A stretch of DNA of 64,000 bases from Guptibacillus hwajinpoensis. Its GTDB lineage: Bacteria; Bacillota; Bacilli; Bacillales; Guptibacillaceae. The stretch is taken from assembly GCF_020171785.1 (NCBI RefSeq), contig NZ_JAIVAE010000008.1, positions 62,001 through 126,000 on the forward strand. The letters are read 5' to 3'. The notes beneath the pieces were generated by a model, which ran no database searches, was not told the origin of the DNA, and saw only the letters and a program-made list of their open reading frames with translations. Each line of letters opens with the position of its first letter. Position 1 is the stretch's first letter. Both the position numbers and the translations under genes were made by a program. This document shows positions 25,456 through 33,788 of this stretch, one piece after another.

Positions 25456-25852
25456 CTGCCACACTCCTCAAAATTTAGTAAAATGTTTCGTTCGCCATAA
25501 CTGTATGGAAAATATGTGAACCCGTCAATACGCTCGAAAAAGCAACGAGTAACCAGGTCTTTAGATAGGAAAACCTTATTCAGCCAATTAAGAAAGCGGT
25601 TATCAAACGTTTTTCGCAAAGGCTTTCATCGTGAAAATAAATGGTGCTTTAGTATCAGGAATCGATTCCACATAGAGGCATTTAGACCCACCTTATATGA
25701 CAACCACTTAACTGCAATGTCATAATTTTAATATAAAAGTTAATGCCCTGTTATCAAATTCCCTTGATTTTCCACTACAAACAGCTCGATTCATGTGCAA
25801 ATTCACGTCACTGGATTATAATAAAGACAACCTAACTAAGGAGGTTATACTT
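25456..25852. other. Divergent intergenic region, levansucrase cluster and dipeptidase
   Basis: 397 bp without a supported gene. It must hold the promoters of the levansucrase cluster (minus) and the dipeptidase (plus). A TATAAT at 25817-25822 lies 30 bp before the dipeptidase start. I see no ribonucleic antiterminator sequence and no convincing cre site. Confidence 0.5.
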
Positions 25853-27202
25853 ATGAAAAACACCATCGAATTACATAAAGATTCTTACCTGAAAGAACTA
25901 GAAGAATTCTTAAAAATCCAAAGCATTTCAGCCTTACCCGCCCATAAATCAGATGTTCAAAAAGGCGCTAAATGGGTCGCCAACTCTTTGGAAAAGGCTG
26001 GTATGGAAAACATTGAAGTGATCGAAACAGACGGTCATCCGATCGTCTACGCTGATTGGCTTCATGCAGAAGAGAAGCCGACGATTCTGATCTATGGCCA
26101 TTATGATGTGCAGCCCGCTGATCCACTCGATCTATGGGAAACGCCACCTTTTGAGCCTGTTATTCGTGATAACAAGATCTTTGCTCGTGGTGCGACGGAT
26201 GATAAAGGTCAACTGTTTATTCATATCAAGGCGATGGAACTTTTGATGCAAGAAGATGGCAAGCTCCCCGTTAATGTGAAGTTCTGTATTGAAGGGGAAG
26301 AAGAAATCGCCAGCCCACACCTTGGACCTTTTATTGAAGAAAATACTGAGATACTTTCTGCTGACGCGGTTGTCATTTCCGATACGTCCTTTATTAAAGA
26401 AGGCTTACCTGCGATTTGTACATCATTACGTGGTGCCCTTGCGATGGAAGTGAAGGTGAAAACAGCGAATACTGATCTCCATTCTGGCGTATACGGCGGT
26501 GGGGTTCCAAACGCAGTTCATTCCCTTGTTCATCTACTCGATAGTCTTCACAGCGAAGATGGCGCCATTGCCGTGGATGGATTTTACGAAGGTGTGCCAG
26601 AACTGACTAAGGAATTGAAAGAAGAAATCGCTCAGATTCCGTCCGACGATGAAGGAATGAAGCAAGAGCTCGGATTAACTTCTTTATTTGGAGAAAAAGG
26701 ATTCACTTTCAAGGAACAGACGGGTATTCGACCAACGCTCGAATTGAACGGGATTTCAGGTGGGTATGAGGGTGATGGGATTAAGACGATTGTCCCTTCA
26801 GAAGCCACTGGGAAAATTAGCTGTCGTCTCGTGGGAGAACAGGATCCACAGCACGTCTACGAATTAATTGAAAAACACCTTCTCGACCATCAACCAGTCG
26901 GGACAACGATGACCGTCAATCAATTTATTCAGGCGCGTCCTGTCTCGCTTGATTCAAACGATCCAATGATTCAAAAAGCGGCCGATGCTTATGAAAAGGT
27001 GTATGGCGTACGTGCTCTCTTTCCTAAAGAAGGCGGGTCGATTCCAATCGTTGAAGTATTCGCACGCGTTCTAGAAGCACCTGTTGTGCTCATGGGCTTC
27101 GGACTCCCGTCAGAAAATTTACATGCACCTAATGAACATTTTCATCTTGATAATTTCACTAAAGGGATTGAAACGGTTTGTGCGTATTTCAAGTCACTTT
27201 AG
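25853..27202 (+). CDS. M20 family dipeptidase/peptidase
   Basis: About 449 residues from the ATG at 25853, preceded by AAGGAGG; the ORF opens earlier at 25793 but has no ribosome site there. M20 metal-site motifs are present: ILIYGHYDVQPADPLDLWETPPFEP, ARGATDDKGQL, EGEEEIASPHLGPF and, near the end, GGSIPIVEVF and NLHAPNEHFHLDNF. It is a cytoplasmic two-zinc exopeptidase of the CNDP-like dipeptidase group. It probably cleaves dipeptides; the exact specificity is unknown. Confidence 0.92.
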   Translation: MKNTIELHKDSYLKELEEFLKIQSISALPAHKSDVQKGAKWVANSLEKAGMENIEVIETDGHPIVYADWLHAEEKPTILIYGHYDVQPADPLDLWETPPFEPVIRDNKIFARGATDDKGQLFIHIKAMELLMQEDGKLPVNVKFCIEGEEEIASPHLGPFIEENTEILSADAVVISDTSFIKEGLPAICTSLRGALAMEVKVKTANTDLHSGVYGGGVPNAVHSLVHLLDSLHSEDGAIAVDGFYEGVPELTKELKEEIAQIPSDDEGMKQELGLTSLFGEKGFTFKEQTGIRPTLELNGISGGYEGDGIKTIVPSEATGKISCRLVGEQDPQHVYELIEKHLLDHQPVGTTMTVNQFIQARPVSLDSNDPMIQKAADAYEKVYGVRALFPKEGGSIPIVEVFARVLEAPVVLMGFGLPSENLHAPNEHFHLDNFTKGIETVCAYFKSL

Positions 27203-27219
27203 CTCAACCTCTTCTCTCA

Positions 27220-27251
27220 GATGCCTATCTGTCAAATGACAGATAGGCATC
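27220..27251 (+). terminator. Hairpin after the dipeptidase gene
   Basis: A 14-bp perfect stem (27220-27233 with 27238-27251) has a 4-nt loop. The following T content is modest, so termination is likely rather than certain. Confidence 0.6.
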
Positions 27252-27394
27252 ATGATTTAGAAAATGAAAATGATCAGTATGACCCACTTTTTAAAAAAAT
27301 TAGCTGCATTTCACAACTCCATGATAAGCTATAAAGAATCTAGTCTATCTTTCTTTTCTGCATGCGAACACCATTTGAAACTGAAAGGAGACCC

Positions 27395-27565
27395 ATGATC
27401 ATGTTTAAAAAAATATTAAAACGAGTCGAAAAACAAATCAAAAAGTCGAGTGGGAGTAGCCACAAAAGAAAACATTATCATAGAAGCAGCTCAAGCGGGC
27501 GGAAGCATTCGCCTTATGGCGGGAGTCATCGCTATAAACGAAAAGGCTCAAGTAGTAGTAGCTAA
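27395..27565 (+). CDS. Small basic Lys/Ser/His-rich protein
   Basis: About 56 residues from ATG 27395 (or ATG 27401) behind AAAGGAG. The sequence starts MIMFKKILKRVEKQIKK and continues as a low-complexity Ser/Lys/Arg/His/Gly/Tyr tail ending in five Ser. It is strongly basic and has no hydrophobic segment. It may bind nucleic acid or be a structural small protein, but I recognise no family. The good ribosome site and its own terminator support expression. Confidence 0.55.
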   Translation: MIMFKKILKRVEKQIKKSSGSSHKRKHYHRSSSSGRKHSPYGGSHRYKRKGSSSSS

Positions 27566-27569
27566 TTAT

Positions 27570-27601
27570 AAAACCAGCACCTGATCAGGTGCTGGTTTTA
27601 T
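27570..27601. terminator. Bidirectional terminator overlapping a kinase stop codon
   Basis: A palindromic stem (27570-27583 with 27584-27598) is flanked by A and T runs. It separates two convergent genes and covers the last codons of the minus-strand kinase gene. Confidence 0.8.
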
Positions 27602-28385
27602 GATTAGGAATAGTACTTATTGTTTTATTAAGGTAATCTCGTACCTGGTAGATGCTCTTAAATCCAGTCTCAATCTGCAGCAGTCGCTTTATGAAATGTT
27701 CCGTAGCTGGATGGATGCTTAGTTCTTCTGTCCATGGACGGTCTTTTCTACTGGTGGGATCGTAAGAAGAGTAAAGCAAGAAGAGTAGAAAATCACCTAG
27801 ATCATATAAATCCTTTTGAATGAGCTCAAGCGTCTCCTGATCTGACTTATTTTTCAGTGAGACCGCTAATCCAAAATCAATAACATAAAGCTGAGCGTTT
27901 TTTACCATCACATTTGGTATTCGGAGATCACCATGACTGATCTCGTGCATATGTAAATAAGCTACAATATCGATCAAACCTTTAAGAAACTCGAGAGATT
28001 CCAATTCATTGAATCGATTGTATTGATCAAACAGAAGGTCTTCGAGGTTCACACCCTCAATGTAGTCCATTACTAAAAACTGATTCCTATTAAAAAGAAA
28101 AGCATCATGGAGCTTAGGAATACTACCGTGGTCTAAAGAAGCCAGTATCTCTGCCTCCATTTGATAGAAAGAAGTGTTACTGTTTTTCAGTTTACTTGGA
28201 CGTATTTGCTTTACGACACATCGCTCTCTCGTTTTTTTATTTTTAGAGAGATAAGTTATTCCGTAACTTCCCATCCCAATAACACGCTTTACCTCATATT
28301 GGTTAGCAATAAGAAATTGCGGCTTGTAGGGTCGATCGACAAAAAATCGATAAAGGTGTTTCATTCGCCTTCTCCAGTTATTCAT
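27585..28385 (-). CDS. Hanks-type Ser/Thr protein kinase (YrzF/YbdM-like)
   Basis: 266 residues, a single kinase domain with no transmembrane or PASTA segments. The glycine loop IGMGSYGITYL (about 37-47), Lys in CVVKQI, catalytic HGDLRIPNV (HGD in place of HRD) and metal-binding IDFGLA are all present, so it is probably active. It resembles the small soluble B. subtilis kinases YrzF and YbdM, whose targets are poorly known. Its last codons lie inside the terminator hairpin shared with the convergent small gene. Confidence 0.85.
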   Translation of the reverse strand: MNNWRRRMKHLYRFFVDRPYKPQFLIANQYEVKRVIGMGSYGITYLSKNKKTRERCVVKQIRPSKLKNSNTSFYQMEAEILASLDHGSIPKLHDAFLFNRNQFLVMDYIEGVNLEDLLFDQYNRFNELESLEFLKGLIDIVAYLHMHEISHGDLRIPNVMVKNAQLYVIDFGLAVSLKNKSDQETLELIQKDLYDLGDFLLFLLYSSYDPTSRKDRPWTEELSIHPATEHFIKRLLQIETGFKSIYQVRDYLNKTISTIPNHKTST

Positions 28386-28399
28386 ACCTTACCCCATTA

Positions 28400-28432
28400 A
28401 AAGAAGCAGCCATTGATGTCAGCTGCTCTTGT
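28400..28432 (-). terminator. Hairpin terminator after the CorC-type gene
   Basis: An inverted repeat (AGCAGC with GCTGCT) is followed by a T-rich minus-strand tail, 21-53 bp after the CorC-type stop codon. Confidence 0.55.
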
Positions 28433-28452
28433 TGGTTTTTATTCAGAAAATT

Positions 28453-29736
28453 TTAGGCTCTTACCATCATATCTTCGTACGTTTGATCTTTCGGAAGCAC
28501 TTCTACGAGTATTTTTCTTACGCGACGCTCTTCAACTTGTTCGACGACAATTTTAAGATTTTCATAATAGAAGGAATCCCCGTTACTAGGAACTGTTCCA
28601 AGATTCTCAATGACCCATCCACCTATCGTGTGATAAGAACTTTCAGGTGGAGCCGCCTCCATTAAATCGAAGAAATCATCTAGCTGAAATTGAGCATCAA
28701 AGCGATAGTTGCGATCAGAAATTCGCTGCATTGTACTGAATTTCTCATCTTGCTCATCCCAAATTTCTCCTACAATCTCTTCTAGTACGTCTTCTAATGT
28801 CACGATTCCTGACGTACCACCAAATTCATCTAGCACAATGGCCATGTGTACCTTTTCCTTTTGCAATTTCGGTAACAGAGTGGAAATTTTCATTGATTCT
28901 ACCACAAACAGCGGTTCTCGAATTAATTCTTTAATATCAACAGTTTGATACTTAATCAAGTGAGTAAAAAATTCTTTCTCCGTTAAAATCCCAATAATAT
29001 TATCAATACTATCTTGGTAGACAGGTATTCTTGAAAACCTTTCTTCAAAGAAGATTTCTTTCATTTCTTCTACGGATTGATCAATATTAATGGCCACGAT
29101 GTCAATTCGCGGTGTTAAAACCTCACCTGCAAGCGTATCATCAAAATCCATCGATCGATGAATAAGGTCTCTTTCCTCTTTATCGATGACACCCTCTTCT
29201 TCACTAATATCTAACATTACTTTTAACTCTTCTTCTGTAACAGATGGCATTGTGCTATTTTTCGCAAAAAGACTTGATACCCACACTTTCAATTTAACAA
29301 AAAAGAAATTAATAGGTGCAAGCAGCTTAATGAGAACATATAACACCGTTGCGATCATTAATGAATAAGATTCTGCATGTTCCTTTGCTAACGATTTAGG
29401 AAGTATTTCACCAAAGATCAAGACTAAAATAGTCATGAACACTGTACTAATGACGAGGCCAGCATTCCCACCAAATATTTCAGTTGCTACAGCAGCTGAA
29501 ATACTAGCAGCAGCAATATTGACTATATTGTTTCCGATAAGAATCGTTGATAAAGCTTTATCAAAGTTTTCAGCAATGGCTAAAGCTCTTTTACTTCCAC
29601 GCCTACCTTCATCTGCGAAATTTCTTAACCTAATCTTGTTAACACTTGAATAGGCTGTTTCAGCTGATGAGAAAAAAGCAGATAGCAGTAATAAGGAACC
29701 TAATAAAAGAATCGAATCCAGTGGTATGTCATTCAA
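28453..29736 (-). CDS. HlyC/CorC family (CNNM-like) membrane protein
   Basis: 427 residues. The N-terminal DUF21 membrane domain has about four hydrophobic segments and the [17 protein letters not shown] motif. A CBS pair follows (about 200-330, with [18 protein letters not shown] and [29 protein letters not shown]). A C-terminal CorC/transporter-associated domain ends the protein. Homologues export magnesium or confer magnesium or cobalt tolerance, with CBS domains sensing nucleotides. The start is TTG behind AGGAGAG. It appears monocistronic. Confidence 0.9.
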   Translation of the reverse strand: MNDIPLDSILLLGSLLLLSAFFSSAETAYSSVNKIRLRNFADEGRRGSKRALAIAENFDKALSTILIGNNIVNIAAASISAAVATEIFGGNAGLVISTVFMTILVLIFGEILPKSLAKEHAESYSLMIATVLYVLIKLLAPINFFFVKLKVWVSSLFAKNSTMPSVTEEELKVMLDISEEEGVIDKEERDLIHRSMDFDDTLAGEVLTPRIDIVAINIDQSVEEMKEIFFEERFSRIPVYQDSIDNIIGILTEKEFFTHLIKYQTVDIKELIREPLFVVESMKISTLLPKLQKEKVHMAIVLDEFGGTSGIVTLEDVLEEIVGEIWDEQDEKFSTMQRISDRNYRFDAQFQLDDFFDLMEAAPPESSYHTIGGWVIENLGTVPSNGDSFYYENLKIVVEQVEERRVRKILVEVLPKDQTYEDMMVRA

Positions 29737-29805
29737 AAAATTTCACTCTCCTGAGTTGTTGTTTATCCTAACTTTTTTTAAATTGCATTTCTACTTATTA
29801 CCCGG

Positions 29806-30219
29806 TCAAGTTGAGTAAAGAAGCAATGATTGAATAAGTGCAACAGTTTGAGGCGAAAGATTTTTCTTAATCTTCGTTTGAGTTTCTTCATCTAATTTCT
29901 CAACACTTTCGTGAATATCCTTTAATTCCGCACCTAAATATTCCATTTTATCAATTACTTGTTTTACCTGACTATGAATCATTTCTGAATCAACTTGACT
30001 AGCCTTTTTTACCGTTAGACGTTGTTGGATTTGGCTTAACGTCATTTGCATTTCCTTGCATTGTTCGATGAACTTAATATCATCGATCGCATCTTCCCCA
30101 TAGAAGCGATAATTCGTTTCGGAGCGCTCACACTGCAGTAATCCCATTTTTGTATAATAGTCAACTGTCCGTTTCGAAACATGGCAAACTTCAGCTAACT
30201 CCCCTATTTTTAACAACAC
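29806..30219 (-). CDS. MerR family transcriptional regulator
   Basis: About 137 residues from GTG 30219, which gives the usual MerR start LLKIGELAEVCHVSKRTVDYYTKMGLL; an in-frame GTG at 30234 lies inside the AGGTGATC ribosome site. The winged-helix DNA-binding domain (1-70) includes RSETNYRFYGEDAIDDIKFIEQCKEMQMTLSQIQ. A coiled dimerisation helix and a short C-terminal tail follow. No Cys-rich metal site is visible, so the effector is unknown. A perfect ACTGTACAGT palindrome lies upstream. Confidence 0.85.
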   Translation of the reverse strand: MLLKIGELAEVCHVSKRTVDYYTKMGLLQCERSETNYRFYGEDAIDDIKFIEQCKEMQMTLSQIQQRLTVKKASQVDSEMIHSQVKQVIDKMEYLGAELKDIHESVEKLDEETQTKIKKNLSPQTVALIQSLLLYST

Positions 30220-30264
30220 CCCAAGATCGATCACCTCACAATCATTTTAAGTTAAAATGCGTGA

Positions 30265-30274
30265 ACTGTACAGT
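30265..30274. promoter_or_regulatory. Palindrome upstream of the merR-type gene
   Basis: ACTGTACAGT is a perfect 10-bp palindrome about 45 bp before the MerR start codon. MerR proteins bind short palindromes between -35 and -10, so autoregulation is possible; the promoter elements are not clear. Confidence 0.3.
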
Positions 30275-30364
30275 AGAACGTTATACTTCCTCTTTGTTTT
30301 TTTATCCGTTCACTGTGTTATAAAGGTATTGAGATGAAAAACGGCGCGATTGTGAACTTAAAAA

Positions 30365-30393
30365 AGCTGCGAATTCACCAATGATTCGCAGCT
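30365..30393 (-). terminator. Terminator after the HTH-like gene
   Basis: A 10-bp stem (30365-30374 with 30384-30393) is followed by six T on the minus strand, 5 bp after the stop codon of the gene at 30398. Confidence 0.75.
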
Positions 30394-30397
30394 CTTT

Positions 30398-30739
30398 TCA
30401 CTTAAACACTAGATATCCTTTTTTCACTCTTTTTCCGTGAGAAGGATGCTCCAACCACTTAATATGCTGAAGTTTCTCTTCCAATTTCGCGGCAATTTTC
30501 CATTCAATTCGATGCATCATTGTTCTCGCCTTATATGGAGAGATATCAAATTGATTCGCTGCTTCATGATAAGGAGAATATTTTTTTAGAAGGTTCAGGT
30601 ATTGATCAGGTGTTGCAGCCGCTTCAATCAACCTTACTTCTAATTCATCAATGAACTGATAGAGGGCTTTCTCCTTCTCCGGGAGTTTTGCCACGATATC
30701 ACGAACGAGCATCTTCAATAAATATTCATTGCACTCCAT
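30398..30739 (-). CDS. Hypothetical protein with sigma-region-4-like helix-turn-helix
   Basis: 113 residues, helical and charged. The C-terminal half reads YSPYHEAANQFDISPYKARTMMHRIEWKIAAKL, which looks like a helix-turn-helix of the sigma region 4 or phage ArpU kind; the rest has no recognisable motif. No membrane segment or signal is seen. The ATG follows AGGGGAAGATGA. It follows rpsN by 18 bp on the same strand and could be co-transcribed under zinc control. The family is not identified. Confidence 0.6.
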   Translation of the reverse strand: MECNEYLLKMLVRDIVAKLPEKEKALYQFIDELEVRLIEAAATPDQYLNLLKKYSPYHEAANQFDISPYKARTMMHRIEWKIAAKLEEKLQHIKWLEHPSHGKRVKKGYLVFK

Positions 30740-30757
30740 TCATCTTCCCCTACCCTT

Positions 30758-31027
30758 TTACCAGCTTGACTTCTTCACCCCAGGGATCTGCCCCTTATGA
30801 GCATATTCACGAAACGCAATTCTAGACATTTTAAATTTTCGTAAGTAACCCTTCGGACGACCAGTCACTTCACAGCGATTATTTAACCGAGTTGGTGAAG
30901 AATCACGCGGCAATTTACGCAAAGCTTCATAATCACCTTTCGCTTTCAAATCCTGACGAAGCTCAGCATACTTCATGACAAGCTCCTGACGCTTTTGTTC
31001 TTTTACTACTTTCGACTTCTTAGCCAA
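30758..31027 (-). CDS. rpsN: Ribosomal protein S14, zinc-independent paralogue
   Basis: 89 residues, the length of the zinc-free (C-minus) S14 form. The zinc-ribbon CxxC pairs of the 61-residue form are absent. Conserved S14 blocks include [28 protein letters not shown] and [11 protein letters not shown]. It replaces the zinc-binding S14 in the 30S subunit when zinc is scarce. The start is TTG behind AAAGGA. A near-perfect Zur operator lies about 90 bp upstream, matching the control of B. subtilis rpsNB (yhzA). Confidence 0.95.
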   Translation of the reverse strand: MAKKSKVVKEQKRQELVMKYAELRQDLKAKGDYEALRKLPRDSSPTRLNNRCEVTGRPKGYLRKFKMSRIAFREYAHKGQIPGVKKSSW

Positions 31028-31113
31028 AAAAATGCATTCCTTTCTCTATTTTAATCGTTGCGATTTGAGCACTAAGCAGTTATCCACAATTTATAACGAT
31101 CAATCACTTTTAC

Positions 31114-31134
31114 AAATCGTAATAATTACGTTTT
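31114..31134. promoter_or_regulatory. Zur box upstream of rpsN
   Basis: The sequence AAATCGTAATAATTACGTTT (31114-31133) matches the Bacillus Zur consensus AAATCGTAATNATTACGATTT at nearly every position. It lies 87 bp upstream of the zinc-independent S14 gene, so repression by zinc-loaded Zur is expected. Confidence 0.85.
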
Positions 31135-31186
31135 GTATTATAAGCCTCTATTCGTTATAACGCAAGCAAGAGAACTTCGGAAGAGC

Positions 31187-31552
31187 TTAACTTTTGTTTA
31201 AGCCCTTCCTTTCACGTTCATCTTGTTTTCTTGATTTATTTCTTCCCATATGTAATGCAAGCTTATTAATGAACCCTAAAATAAGGCCAATTCCAGTAAA
31301 CAAATATACGATAGTAAAAATCTTACCAAAATCGGTTTGTGGACTAAAATCACCAAAGCCTACGGTCGTTAGCGTGACAACACTAAAATACAGAGAATCT
31401 AATACAGACCAACTCTCTACCGTGTGATAGAAAATCGTTCCTGAAATAAGGGTGATCGTTGTTAAAAAGAATAGCACCTGGAATTCTTTATCTTTAATAG
31501 CCCACCATAATGCGGATAACATTCTCTTTAACGTGAGTAGAAAGGAAATCAT
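31187..31552 (-). CDS. Two-transmembrane potassium channel
   Basis: 121 residues: a short cytoplasmic start, transmembrane helix 1 (about 26-45), pore helix and selectivity filter TTVGFGDFSP (about 62-71), transmembrane helix 2 (about 77-97), then a basic tail. It is a KcsA/MthK-like pore without an RCK or cyclic-nucleotide domain, related to the pore part of B. subtilis YugO. It should form a potassium-selective tetramer. The start follows AGGAGG. The filter has GFG instead of the common GYG, an accepted variant. Confidence 0.9.
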   Translation of the reverse strand: MISFLLTLKRMLSALWWAIKDKEFQVLFFLTTITLISGTIFYHTVESWSVLDSLYFSVVTLTTVGFGDFSPQTDFGKIFTIVYLFTGIGLILGFINKLALHMGRNKSRKQDERERKGLNKS

Positions 31553-31737
31553 AGAAACCTCCTATTTGGATGAAGGTCTATCACAGACAGCGATAGCCTA
31601 AAACTGATTTTAGCATATCACTACTTATAAACGAGACTACCGATTTATTATTTTTCGGCTCTTTCCCTGAAATTTTCTAAGCTGAAAGGGAATGATGATA
31701 GATATGTCTAATTACTGTTTAGATAGGAGATGGTGAA

Positions 31738-32208
31738 ATGACAGAGAAAGATTGGCTCACACATGCCATTCAGTTAGCATCAAAGAGTGTTACAGATTAT
31801 CGTGGTGGTCCATTTGGGGCTATCGTTGTAAAAGATGGCGTTGTGATTGGGGAAGGGTTCAATCAAGTGACAAGCGACCACGATCCAACTGCTCATGCAG
31901 AAGTTGTCGCTATTCGAAACGCCTGCCAAAAACTTGGAACGCATCAGCTTGACGGCTGTGTCATTTACGCAAGCTGTGAACCGTGTCCAATGTGCCTTGG
32001 CGCCATTTACTGGTCACGGCCTGATCGCGTTTACTTCGCAGCTTCAAGACACGAAGCTGCCGATGCCGGATTTGATGATGCTGTCATCTATGATGAAATC
32101 GAGAAAAAACCTGAACAAAGAACCATCCCGTTCCATCATATTGAGATGAAAGAAAAGAACGAGCCTTTTCAAAACTGGCAAAAACATGGCGAACGAGTAG
32201 AATACTAA
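31738..32208 (+). CDS. guaD: Guanine deaminase
   Basis: 156 residues, the length of Bacillus GuaD. It carries the cytidine-deaminase-fold zinc motif HAEVVAIRNAC (His and catalytic Glu) and PCPMCLGAIYWSRPDRVYFAASRHEAADAGFDDAVIYDEI, which is characteristic of guanine deaminases. It converts guanine to xanthine and ammonia for purine salvage and nitrogen release. The ATG follows AGGAGATGGTG. It has its own terminator and no purine genes next to it. Confidence 0.93.
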   Translation: MTEKDWLTHAIQLASKSVTDYRGGPFGAIVVKDGVVIGEGFNQVTSDHDPTAHAEVVAIRNACQKLGTHQLDGCVIYASCEPCPMCLGAIYWSRPDRVYFAASRHEAADAGFDDAVIYDEIEKKPEQRTIPFHHIEMKEKNEPFQNWQKHGERVEY

Positions 32209-32240
32209 AGAAGGATGTGCGTTGGCACATCCTTCTTTTC
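32207..32240. terminator. Convergent terminator after guaD
   Basis: A 14-bp stem (32207-32220 with 32225-32238) has a 4-nt loop and A/T flanks on both sides, between the convergent guaD and cyanophycinase genes. Confidence 0.85.
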
Positions 32241-32252
32241 ATAAACGAACTT

Positions 32253-33581
32253 CTAAAATTTTTCCATTTTCTTTTCGTTTACTTTATCGATTTTTAACTT
32301 CACTTCCATTGGTGTTACATCAAGGGAAACGTTAATGGCAGCATAAGATTCTTCCCCATTTATCTTCCCCCAGTACCCTTTCGTTTGATCCGTTTCTGAG
32401 AAAACAAGCTTAAACCCTTCCCCTTTTTTGTCACCAGTCAGTTCATAAGCGAGACCGATTGCTTCATTGGAGCCGCTATCAACGAGATCATACGTAAGAA
32501 CTCGTTTTAGTGCATCTTCACCAAAAATCCCTGTATTCGTAGTGCTTTCTGGATAATAAGGTTGTTCAATAAGAGGTTTATCTTCTGTGATCTGATACGT
32601 TTTTGATTCCCAGAAGTAACGATCTCCTTTTTCAATGTAGCTGATGTTCACATCTTTCATTGCCGTCGGAAAATCTGTTGTTTTCTTAGCATTTGAAAGA
32701 TCAACGATGACAAGTCCACTCTCTCCCACCACTTCAATTGATTGATCGTCATTATGAACAACCATTGCACTGTTTTCGTCAATACCGTAGCCCATTTCAT
32801 TACCAGCATCCCATGCCCCAACGATTAGTCGCCCAAAGCGGCCACGCTTCACAAAGTGCTGATCAACCGTACCACCCTCAAAGAAACCAAGTCCTTGTGT
32901 AAGGAAAACGCGATTGTCATCAGCATCATCATAGTTATCTTCATAGGTGACCCCTTCATTTAGCGCACCAGAGCTTGTACCTGCGCCAATCATCGGATCA
33001 CTCATAATCGCTGCACCAGCACTGGAACCACCTAGAACGGCTCCATCTTGATAGATCTGCCTGATTGAAGCTAATACAGGAGTGTCCTCCCCATTATTAA
33101 TAAGAGTATTCGTATAATCTAACTGATTCCCCCCTACAAACCAGATCGCATCATACTGCTTCACTTTGTCAGCAAGATCTTGATTGTATGCACCATCATT
33201 CCACTTCGATTCATCTTCTTCTGTAGAAGGATCATCACTTACGGCAATAGGAAGAATATCAATATTCTCCTCACTAACACCATAGCGTACGAAGTCATCT
33301 TTGTAAGAAGATGCACTATCAATTGGCGTCGCACTGGCAGTTGGTAGAATGCCAATTTTCAATTTATCTTTTGTCTTGTTTCGGTAATCCATCCCTAATG
33401 ACAGAAACGAATTGTAAACTTCTTCATTATCGGGACTTAAAGCCCCTCCTACAATCACCAGTGATCCTTTTGTTTCATTTGCGCCAGTGGCATTCGTTTC
33501 CAACTGCCTCCCTAGGATGACTAACACCATACAAACTGCGAGCATTGCTGTAACAGCGATAACATGCTTCCATTTCCCCAA
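32253..33581 (-). CDS. Cyanophycinase (S51 family), membrane-anchored or secreted
   Basis: About 442 residues from a probable TTG at 33581 (GGGAGTG 6 bp upstream); an ATG at 33602 contains that ribosome site. A transmembrane or signal helix follows the start. The S51 domain has SLVIVGGALSPDNEEVY, FVGGNQLDYTNTL and the nucleophile elbow GGSSAGAAIMSD. About 100 extra C-terminal residues form a probable beta domain. Cyanophycinases cleave multi-Arg poly-Asp to beta-Asp-Arg dipeptides. The location suggests use of polymer from other organisms. An isoaspartyl dipeptidase is coded 5 kb away. Confidence 0.88.
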   Translation of the reverse strand: MGKWKHVIAVTAMLAVCMVLVILGRQLETNATGANETKGSLVIVGGALSPDNEEVYNSFLSLGMDYRNKTKDKLKIGILPTASATPIDSASSYKDDFVRYGVSEENIDILPIAVSDDPSTEEDESKWNDGAYNQDLADKVKQYDAIWFVGGNQLDYTNTLINNGEDTPVLASIRQIYQDGAVLGGSSAGAAIMSDPMIGAGTSSGALNEGVTYEDNYDDADDNRVFLTQGLGFFEGGTVDQHFVKRGRFGRLIVGAWDAGNEMGYGIDENSAMVVHNDDQSIEVVGESGLVIVDLSNAKKTTDFPTAMKDVNISYIEKGDRYFWESKTYQITEDKPLIEQPYYPESTTNTGIFGEDALKRVLTYDLVDSGSNEAIGLAYELTGDKKGEGFKLVFSETDQTKGYWGKINGEESYAAINVSLDVTPMEVKLKIDKVNEKKMEKF

Positions 33582-33721
33582 CTTCCACACTCCCTTTTTC
33601 ATTGTTATCAAACTATTATGCAAGTTTTATTCCAACTCTCGAACCCTATAGTGTAGAGGTCAGTTTCTTTTGATCACGTTTATCTGGTTGTTTAACCCAC
33701 CCAAAAACAACCTAAAAAAAA

Positions 33722-33748
33722 GAGCAAATTCCTTATAGGAAAATGCTC
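33722..33748 (-). terminator. Hairpin terminator after the DUF2254 gene
   Basis: An interrupted stem (33722-33731 with 33736-33748) is followed by a run of seven or more T on the minus strand. Confidence 0.7.
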
Positions 33749-33788
33749 ATCATATATGTTACCGCCATATTGCAAAAATAGCGTATCG

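Noticed and set aside
25456-25852. SacY-type RAT antiterminator or cre site upstream of the levansucrases
   Set aside because: No RAT-like sequence is present, and the best cre match (around AAAGCGGTTATC) has the wrong half-site spacing and several mismatches.
31560-31737. Purine riboswitch upstream of guaD
   Set aside because: The conserved three-way-junction sequences of guanine riboswitches are not found; only weak inverted repeats are visible.
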